From the NCBI GenBank assembly GCA_007375725.1, contig VMEV01000010.1, forward strand, positions 1 through 49,164: a stretch of DNA of 49,164 nucleotides, given 5' to 3'. Made by a program: the position numbers and the translations under genes. The notes under the pieces are model-generated. The model did no database searches and was not told where the DNA came from. It saw nothing but the letters and a program-made list of their open reading frames with translations. Source of the DNA: Parcubacteria group bacterium Greene0416_36 (GTDB lineage Bacteria > Patescibacteriota > Patescibacteriia > VMEV01). Below, in pieces: positions 43,631 to 49,164 of this stretch (the first letter of the stretch is position 1; each line of letters begins with the position of its first letter).

Positions 43631-43670
43631 GTTCATTCTTAATTCTTCATTTTTAATTCTTAATTTGAAA
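43631..43670. repeat. TTCTTCATTTTTAATTCTTA repeat, other side of the four-helix gene
   Basis: It is the inverse of 43231-43266. Together the two form inverted ends around the inserted gene. It touches the sufS stop codon. Confidence 0.7.
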
Positions 43671-44888
43671 CACCCTCTTCACTTTCCCAATCGCCTTTAT
43701 CAACTCATCCACATCTTTCTCCGTATTATAAATATAAAACGACACGCGCGCCGTGGCCTCGGTCTTCCATACCCCCATCATGGACTGAGAGCAGTGGTGG
43801 CCAGCGCGGATGGCTATTCCGAAAGTATCGCAGATGGTGGCGATGTCATGAGGGTGCACGCCGCGAATGCCAAAAGAAATAATGCCTCCGCGACTGATCA
43901 TGTCCATGGGGCCGTAAATTTCGACGCCTGAAATTTTCTGGATCTCCCCCAAAGCATACTCGGTCAATTGTTTTTCATGTTCAAAAACCGCGCCCATGCC
44001 AATGGCCGACAAATAATCCACGGCAACGCCAAGAGCCACGGCCTCGGCAATCGGCGGGGTGCCGGCTTCGAAGCGCTCGGGAACATCGGCCCAAGTGGAC
44101 TCAGTCAGATGCACTTCTCGGATCATGCCTCCCCCTCCCTGATACGGTTCCATTTGAAGGAGCAGGTCCTTCTTGCCCCATACGACTCCGATTCCCGTGG
44201 GCCCCAGCATTTTGTGGCCGGAAAAAACGAGAAAATCGCATCCGAGACGCGCAACAGAAACCGGCATATGTGGCACACTCTGCGCGCCATCTAAAATTAA
44301 CAAGGCCTTTTTCTCTCGAATCCAAGGTACTATTTTCTCGACCGGATGAATCACTCCGGAAGAATTCGAGGCATGCGCCACAGACACGATTTTAACCGGA
44401 AGGGTCTTTATTTTATTTTGAAAATCCCCCAGATCCCAGCGTCCCTCTACTGTCATTTTCACCGCCTCCACAGTAAAGCCAAAAATCTGCGAGGCCAATT
44501 GCCATGGAACTAAATTAGAGTGATGCTCGCCTCCCGAAACCAAAACCACATCGCCTTTCTTCAGGAATGTTTTCCCCAGTGAAAAAGCCAAAAGATTCAG
44601 GCCCTCGGTCGCATTTTTAGTGAAAATAATTTCTTTGGCATCTTTAGCTCCAATAAACCGAACTACTTTTTCTTTCGCCTCTTCGTATTTCGCAGTCGCC
44701 TGTTCGGACAAAGAGTAAACCCCGCGATGCACATTGGCATTATCTTTCCTATAAAAATTCGAAATCGACTCAATCACCGCCTTCGGCTTCTGCGTGGTGG
44801 ACGCATTATCCAGATAAACCAAAGAATAACCATTGGATTTGGTTTTTAAGATTGGGAAGTTGGATTTTATGTGTTTTGTGTCAAGCAT
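43653..44888 (-). CDS. sufS: Cysteine desulfurase SufS
   Basis: SufS frees sulfur from cysteine with pyridoxal phosphate and passes it to SufU. The PLP lysine is K226 (FSGHKMLGPTGIG). The substrate-binding EHHSNLVPWQ and the catalytic C366 (RAGHHC) are in place. Length 411 aa is normal for group II desulfurases. The last residues (RVFQIKN) come from the repeat that borders the four-helix gene. It follows sufD after a 213-bp gap filled by another repeat pair. Confidence 0.97.
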   Translation of the reverse strand: MLDTKHIKSNFPILKTKSNGYSLVYLDNASTTQKPKAVIESISNFYRKDNANVHRGVYSLSEQATAKYEEAKEKVVRFIGAKDAKEIIFTKNATEGLNLLAFSLGKTFLKKGDVVLVSGGEHHSNLVPWQLASQIFGFTVEAVKMTVEGRWDLGDFQNKIKTLPVKIVSVAHASNSSGVIHPVEKIVPWIREKKALLILDGAQSVPHMPVSVARLGCDFLVFSGHKMLGPTGIGVVWGKKDLLLQMEPYQGGGGMIREVHLTESTWADVPERFEAGTPPIAEAVALGVAVDYLSAIGMGAVFEHEKQLTEYALGEIQKISGVEIYGPMDMISRGGIISFGIRGVHPHDIATICDTFGIAIRAGHHCSQSMMGVWKTEATARVSFYIYNTEKDVDELIKAIGKVKRVFQIKN

Positions 44889-45130
44889 AGTAATCGTCCG
44901 TCATCCCCGAGAAGCCTCGTCCCGCCATAAGCGGGATACGAGGCTGGATCGGGGATCCAGACCCTTCATATGTAAAAAAAATTATACTTGTCAGACCTTT
45001 TTATCTAGTAGAAAAAACAACCCATTCCTCGCAACAACTATTTTAGTATGACCAAATCCGATGCCTCTAAATAGAGTCGTTGCCTGGATCCCCGATCCGC
45101 CCTACGGGGCTCTCGGGGATGACGGAGAGG
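44889..45130. repeat. Inverted pair of GTCATCCCCGAG repeats between sufD and sufS
   Basis: GTCATCCCCGAG...GGATCGGGGATCCAG (about 44900-44961) and its inverse CTGGATCCCCGATCCGCC...CTCGGGGATGAC (about 45079-45122) bracket about 120 bp of A/T-rich unrelated DNA. The type is a widely spread intergenic repeat in bacterial genomes. It may be a MITE-like element. Confidence 0.7.
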
Positions 45131-46346
45131 GCACATGGATCTGCCGAATTCGTAATTCGTCATTCGTAATTCGTAATTTATTCTGTAGCAGCTCCCTCAC
45201 ATCCTCATTCGGACACGCGTCGATGATCTCGCCCAGGAATCCGCCGATCAGCACCGAACGAGCCTCGTCTCTCTCAAGTCCGCGACTCTGGAGATAGAAT
45301 AACCGGTCGGCGTCAAGCTGGGTAGTCGAAGACCCATGCTTGGCTCCCACGTCATTGGTATGCACGCGAAGAATCGGCAGGGATCGCTTCTTGGCAGAAG
45401 CCGACAATTGTAATCCTGATTCCACCAGATGCGCATTGGAAAGTTTCGCGTCTTTGGAAAGTTCCAAATCCCCCACAAAATCGATGAAAGCTGATCCGTC
45501 GAGAGTGCCTTTGACCACAATATCAGAAGTGGACCTCTCGGCCATGTGATGAGCATTGGCAATAATGGAAATTTCATCCGTACCTCCCGCGCGATACAAA
45601 CCGCGGTAAGAATACTCCGCCTTCTCCCCCGCCAAATACGCCTGATTGAAGATGCGCGCGGCCGGACAATTGAAAGAGGCGCCCCAGACTCGGCAGGAAG
45701 CATTGGCCTCCAAGAAAATCTCGCGCGTGAAAAAAGACTTGGCCTGGCACTCATTATAAAAATTAGAAATCTCGAGTGCCACTCCCTCGCCCACAAAGAC
45801 ACGGTCCAGGCCAAAAGACATCGGCAACTCTTTCGGCTCGGCTCCGGAAGACACGGTGATTTGGGCGGCCACACCCGATTCGACCACCCAGGCCACGACA
45901 AATCCCAGAGGCGCGCTTTGATGGTAATGCATAAAAAAATGGCGCGTCTCGTGCTCGGCGGAAACCAATACCAAACCGCCCGAAGAAAAGACGGCCAAGT
46001 TGGCTAGGACCATGATATCCGAGTCTTGCGAAATATTATGAAAGATATAATTCGAAAAAAATTCCAGATTCTTCTCCAGTTCCGTGTACTCCAAAAAATT
46101 CATGTCGATGTTTCCAGCCGCGGAATCAATGCTCACAACCTCGCCAGCGCTGATCTCCAGAGGCTCGCTCAATTTTTCTTCTTTTCCCAACAACATTTCC
46201 AAAGCGGCCAACTGTTCCTTGGTGAATTTTTTCTCTTTCAAAAGTGAGAACGCAAAATCACGGCCTTCTTTGATAAAGCGAGGCTCGCGGCGTGTTTGAT
46301 TGAGATTATCTTTAATAATTTTGATTTGAGAAATGATGTGTTGCAT
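45102..46346 (-). CDS. sufD: Fe-S cluster assembly protein SufD
   Basis: SufD pairs with SufB and SufC to build Fe-S clusters. The beta-helix core is visible (AEHETRHFFMHYHQSAPLG, a run of short strands, then HTNDVGAKHGSSTTQLDADRLFYLQSRGLERDEA). The last part is the SufB/D C-terminal helix signature. His in VGAKHGSS fits the conserved SufD position. Length 414 aa is normal. The final about 20 residues (from ITNDELRIRQ) come from a dispersed repeat. It follows sufB in the operon. Confidence 0.93.
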   Translation of the reverse strand: MQHIISQIKIIKDNLNQTRREPRFIKEGRDFAFSLLKEKKFTKEQLAALEMLLGKEEKLSEPLEISAGEVVSIDSAAGNIDMNFLEYTELEKNLEFFSNYIFHNISQDSDIMVLANLAVFSSGGLVLVSAEHETRHFFMHYHQSAPLGFVVAWVVESGVAAQITVSSGAEPKELPMSFGLDRVFVGEGVALEISNFYNECQAKSFFTREIFLEANASCRVWGASFNCPAARIFNQAYLAGEKAEYSYRGLYRAGGTDEISIIANAHHMAERSTSDIVVKGTLDGSAFIDFVGDLELSKDAKLSNAHLVESGLQLSASAKKRSLPILRVHTNDVGAKHGSSTTQLDADRLFYLQSRGLERDEARSVLIGGFLGEIIDACPNEDVRELLQNKLRITNDELRIRQIHVPSPSSPRAP

Positions 46347-46349
46347 AAA

Positions 46350-46550
46350 AATGTATCAGTGTCATTGCGAGCGATTTCGAACCGATAAAGTCATTTAAAA
46401 AAATGACGGCTGAAGAGAAGAGTGTGGCAATCTCGTGATCACACTATCCCCTTCGACACGAGATTGCTTCATCCCCGCTAAGACGCGTGTCTTCGCAATG
46501 ACAGTAACTCCGCAGGCTGTTCATTCTTAATTCTTAATTTTTAATTTTGC
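46350..46550. repeat. Repeat cluster between sufB and sufD
   Basis: GTCATTGCGAGCGATTTCG, CAATCTCGTG and CGAGATTGCTTCATCC segments form an extended inverted structure (46358-46502), then TTCATTCTTAATTCTTAATT follows (46519-46538). The GTCATTGCGA core recurs at 48833. Confidence 0.65.
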
Positions 46551-46559
46551 ATTTGTTGC

Positions 46560-47921
46560 CTACCCCACCCACCCGCCCTCATCTATCTCCATCTGAATGA
46601 GGCGGTTCATCTCAACCGCGTATTCGAGGGGGATTTCTTTCATGATGGGTTCGATGAAGCCATTGATGATAAGCGAGACGGCTTGGTTTTCGGAAAGACC
46701 GCGGCTTTTGAGGTAAAAAATCTGGTCCGGGCTGATTTTGCCGGTGGCGGCTTCGTGGACGCACTCAGACGTGTCATTGTCGACTTTGATATAAGGAAAA
46801 GTATCGGATCCGGAAATGGGATCGAGGAGGAGAGCGTCACAGCGAACGGAACATTTCGCATTCGCGGCACCAGGAAGAATATTGACGAGTCCTCGATAGT
46901 GGCTTTTGCCGCCGTCTTTGGCCAGGCCTTTTGCCATGATGTGAGACGAAGTATTCCTGCCGATATGAATCACCTTGGCGCCCACGTCTTGGATCTGATT
47001 TTCCCCGGCAAACGCGACCGAGAGATGCTCGGCTTTCGATCCGTCGCCTTTGAGGACGGAACAGGGATACACCATGGAAATGCAGGAACCCAAGTTGCCC
47101 GTCACCCACTCGATCACACCTTTTTCCTCGACCATGGCGCGCTTGGTATTGAGATTGTGCACGTCAATGCTCCAGTTCTCAATGCTCGAGTACCGGCACC
47201 GCGCGTTTTTGCCGACAAATACCTCCACTCCTCCGGCATGAAGCGCGGTCGAGTCATACCGCGGAGCACTGCACCCTTCGATATAATGCGCCACCGCGTC
47301 ATCTTCCACCACGATCAGGGTATGTTCGAACTGGCCAAGTCCCGGAGTATTCATACGAAAATACGACTGGACAGGCATATCGAGCTTGACTCCTTTTGGA
47401 ATATAGAGAAAAGTCCCGCCGCTCCAGAAAGCATAGTGAAGCGCCATGTATTTGTGCTCGGCAAGAGACAAACATTTTGAAAAATATTTTCGGACAATGT
47501 CTTCGTGGTCAACCAGAGCCACGCTCAAATCTTCGTATAAAATCCCCATTTCTTTCCATTTGGATTTGAGATTGTGATACACGACTTCAGACTCATATTG
47601 CGCGCCCACGCCAGCCAGAGCCTTGCGCTCGGCTTCGGGAATGCCCAGTTTATCGAAAGTTTTCTTGATTTCTTCCGGAACATCTTCCCATTTTTTGGCA
47701 TTGCGGATCTCTCCGGGAGACGCGTAATAGACAATTTTCTCCAAATCCAAACCTGAGAGAGATGGTCCGAATCCCGGCATTTGTTTGTCTGTAAAAATTT
47801 TATAGGCCTTGAGGCGTAATTCCAGCATCCAAACAGGCTCTTTCTTATCCGCGGATAATCGGCGAACCAGATCTTCGGACACGCCCGGTTTGAGGCCGGT
47901 TAGGTGGTCGGTGTGAATCAT
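46560..47921 (-). CDS. sufB: Fe-S cluster assembly protein SufB
   Basis: SufB is the main scaffold of the SufBCD complex. The family sequence is complete: GVQYE-like AGVGAQYESEVVYHN, FWSGGTFLYIPKGVKLDMPVQSYFR, EGCSAPRYDSTALHAGGVEV (in parts), NLGSCISMVYPCSVL and LYLKSRGL-like IFYLKSRGLSENQA. Length 453 aa fits. It starts 2 bp after the sufC stop, so translation is coupled. Confidence 0.97.
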   Translation of the reverse strand: MIHTDHLTGLKPGVSEDLVRRLSADKKEPVWMLELRLKAYKIFTDKQMPGFGPSLSGLDLEKIVYYASPGEIRNAKKWEDVPEEIKKTFDKLGIPEAERKALAGVGAQYESEVVYHNLKSKWKEMGILYEDLSVALVDHEDIVRKYFSKCLSLAEHKYMALHYAFWSGGTFLYIPKGVKLDMPVQSYFRMNTPGLGQFEHTLIVVEDDAVAHYIEGCSAPRYDSTALHAGGVEVFVGKNARCRYSSIENWSIDVHNLNTKRAMVEEKGVIEWVTGNLGSCISMVYPCSVLKGDGSKAEHLSVAFAGENQIQDVGAKVIHIGRNTSSHIMAKGLAKDGGKSHYRGLVNILPGAANAKCSVRCDALLLDPISGSDTFPYIKVDNDTSECVHEAATGKISPDQIFYLKSRGLSENQAVSLIINGFIEPIMKEIPLEYAVEMNRLIQMEIDEGGWVG

Positions 47922-47923
47922 AT

Positions 47924-48739
47924 TTATTTCGCCATTTTCAATTTCTTTTTTGCTGACTGTTCTCCCTCCATTGTCAAGGGGAGGGCTGGGGTGGGGTTGA
48001 ACCCCTCCTCCTCGAGCTGATCCACCAATTCCATGCCTCCGGACTTCACGATCTTTCCCTCTTTGAGAATATGAACGGCATCGGCTTTGATGTATTCGAG
48101 AATGCGTTTGTAATGGGTGATGAGCAGAATACTCGATCCCTTGGAAATAAGCACATTGATTCCTGAAGCGACGGTTCGGAGAGCATCGACATCGAGACCG
48201 GAGTCGATTTCATCGATAATAGCCAATTTCGGTTCCAGAAGTAACATTTGCAAAACCTCCGCCTTCTTCTTCTCCCCCCCGGAAAATCCCTGATTCAAAT
48301 AACGGTCAAGAAAGGACCGGTCCATATTCAGCTCCTTCATTTTCTCTAGGAGAATTTTTCGAAAATCCATGCTTTTTAGATCCACGGATTCAGAATTTGC
48401 CACTTTCATTTTGGAATTATAGGCCAAACGCAAAAATTCAGGGAAGGACACGCCGTCAATTTCCACGGGATTCTGAAAAGATAAAAAGATACCTTTTTGT
48501 GCGATTTCAGAAGGATCCATTTCAGAAATCTTCTCTTTTCCAAATAAAATCTCACCGCCGGTCATCTGGTACTGCGGATTCTTGGCAATCACATGTGCCA
48601 GCGAACTTTTCCCCGAGCCATTGGGACCCATCACGACATGCACCTCCCCCGCTGGAATCTCCAGATCCACCCCGCGAAGCACTTCCTTGTCCGTCTCAAT
48701 GATTTTGGCCTTTAAATTGTGTATCGATAAATTGGGCAT
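47924..48739 (-). CDS. sufC: Fe-S assembly ABC ATPase SufC
   Basis: SufC powers the SufBCD complex. Walker A is GPNGSGKSS, the ABC signature is FSGGEKKKAEVLQ, Walker B is LAIIDEIDSGLD, and the switch His is in LLITHYKRIL. I chose ATG at 48739 (MPNLSIHNLKAK); the longer form from 48787 would start beyond the promoter -10. The C-terminal 22 residues (GFNPTPALPLTMEG...) are encoded by a dispersed repeat. It is the first suf gene, behind an IscR-like operator. Confidence 0.96.
   Translation of the reverse strand: MPNLSIHNLKAKIIETDKEVLRGVDLEIPAGEVHVVMGPNGSGKSSLAHVIAKNPQYQMTGGEILFGKEKISEMDPSEIAQKGIFLSFQNPVEIDGVSFPEFLRLAYNSKMKVANSESVDLKSMDFRKILLEKMKELNMDRSFLDRYLNQGFSGGEKKKAEVLQMLLLEPKLAIIDEIDSGLDVDALRTVASGINVLISKGSSILLITHYKRILEYIKADAVHILKEGKIVKSGGMELVDQLEEEGFNPTPALPLTMEGEQSAKKKLKMAK
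47950..48006. repeat. TTGTCAAGGGGAGGGCTGGGG repeat inside the sufC 3' end
   Basis: CCTCCATTGTCAAGGGGAGG and GGGGTTGAACCCCTCCTCC are of the same family as 28.96 and 39.35 kb. It is read in frame as the SufC tail. Confidence 0.7.
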
Positions 48740-48748
48740 AAATAAAAT

Positions 48749-48795
48749 ACTATGACTAATTGAGTCATAGTAATGCAAAACGAACAAAAAATCAA
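48749..48795 (-). promoter_or_regulatory. suf promoter with IscR/Rrf2-type operator
   Basis: Minus-strand -35 TTGATT (48795-48790), 17 nt, -10 TACTAT (48772-48767). A perfect palindrome ACTATGACT-N5-AGTCATAGT (48749-48771) covers the -10 and start site. GACT-N5-AGTC with A/T flanks agrees with type 1 sites of the IscR (Rrf2) family. No Rrf2 gene is in this window. Confidence 0.75.
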
Positions 48796-48832
48796 GTCTT
48801 TATACCATTTCTTGCTAACCACTTTGCAAGCT

Positions 48833-48885
48833 GTCATTGCGAAGACGCCGTAGCGGATGAAGCAATCGCATGGCAGAATAGTGGT
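48833..48885. repeat. GTCATTGCGAAGACGCCGTAG repeat
   Basis: GTCATTGCGAAGACG followed by GATGAAGCAATCGCATGG is a common intergenic repeat, related to that at 46358-46502. Confidence 0.65.
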
Positions 48886-48900
48886 TATTTGGATTTGGTA

Positions 48901-49014
48901 TTACTCTTCTATCCCGAAATGCTTCTCCATAAATTCAGCACGATTGATCTTATACTGTAAATCCCTTGCCATTTTCTTAGCCTTACGATAACGAAAATGA
49001 TTCCAGATCCCCAT
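48901..49014 (-). CDS. Very small basic ORF (37 aa), possible gene
   Basis: A 37-residue ORF starts ATG at 49014 (MGIWNHFRYRKAKKMARDLQ) and ends GIEE-TAA. Its Lys/Arg-rich helical content and ordered codon use look more protein-like than chance, and CPR genomes do encode such peptides. No SD is seen, and the upstream part is a tandem repeat, so it could also be a degraded gene end. No family is recognised. Confidence 0.3.
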   Translation of the reverse strand: MGIWNHFRYRKAKKMARDLQYKINRAEFMEKHFGIEE

Positions 49015-49062
49015 TGCCAATCTTGCCAATCTTGTCAACCCTGTCAACCTTGTCAAATAGAC
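49010..49062. repeat. Tandem 9-bp repeat (TGCCAATCT / TGTCAACCT)
   Basis: About five units in a row: two TGCCAATCT and three TGTCAACCx-like. The type is a short slippage-prone tandem repeat. It ends with TTGTCAAATAGACAAG. Confidence 0.7.
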
Positions 49063-49164
49063 AAGCACCGAAAGTTAGGTTTGAAAAGCACCGATAGGAA
49101 GATTAAGGTGGAAAATATGATGATAAAAAAAACACGCTCACCTCAACGATAGCGAACGGGATGA

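Noticed and set aside
1-49164. Use of TGA as glycine (Gracilibacteria code)
   Set aside because: TGA ends mutS and the DUF2997-like gene at the expected places, and core genes have no internal TGA.

Overview
The window reads as a chromosomal segment of a bacterium with a small genome, most likely of the Candidate Phyla Radiation (Patescibacteria). The evidence is the mix of gene families: a compact RpoB (1131 aa) and RpoC (1311 aa), a baseplate-J-like single-pass membrane protein, a four-helix-bundle (S23-like) protein, very large thrombospondin-type-3 repeat proteins, an EF-P with an unusual tip, and many short dispersed repeats between genes. TGA is used as a normal stop codon, so the Gracilibacteria code is not in use. 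Placement below the CPR level (for example Peregrinibacteria) is only a guess.

Layout. 0-0.8 kb: end of a glycosyltransferase-like gene. 0.9-8.3 kb (minus): rpoC and rpoB behind one consensus promoter. 8.5-15.3 kb (minus): baseplate-J-like protein, HU, two small proteins and two secreted calcium-binding repeat proteins. 15.4-17.7 kb: family II pyrophosphatase, a HigBA-like pair whose toxin has lost its middle, and EF-P. 17.8-26.3 kb: an accessory island with an XPD/DinG-like Fe-S helicase, a RAMP-like unknown protein, two RNase II-like (RNB) paralogues without catalytic aspartates, and about 2.3 kb of non-coding DNA carrying roughly 25 short hairpins spaced about 80 bp apart, ending in a MazEF pair. 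26.4-29 kb: mutS. 29-35 kb: second accessory block with an internally duplicated unknown protein, a strongly structured non-coding stretch, a Ycf46-like AAA+ ATPase / radical SAM / DUF2997-like / Ycf35(DUF1257)-like operon, and a divergent gene with two HX3CX2C motifs. 35-39.3 kb: membrane protein, dnaG, rpoD. 39.5-42.8 kb: two hypotheticals, an HDAC-like deacetylase and a VapBC pair. 42.9-48.7 kb (minus): sufC-sufB-sufD-sufS-[four-helix protein]-sufU behind a promoter with an IscR/Rrf2-type palindrome. 48.8-49.2 kb: repeats and one tiny ORF.

How it works together. The core genes cover transcription (RpoB, RpoC, sigma-70), replication and repair (DnaG, MutS, HU), translation (EF-P), phosphate metabolism and Fe-S assembly. 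The Fe-S machinery would serve the XPD-like helicase and the radical SAM enzyme encoded here.

The two most interesting parts are the hairpin-array island at 17.8-25.5 kb and the Ycf35/Ycf46 operon at 31-34.3 kb. They may be linked in regulation: a similar palindrome, with a -35 box at each outer end and a GTCGCAA inverted repeat inside, lies upstream of the mazEF pair (25.53 kb) and between the Ycf operon and its divergent neighbour (34.36 kb). All family assignments come from reading motifs; no search was run.
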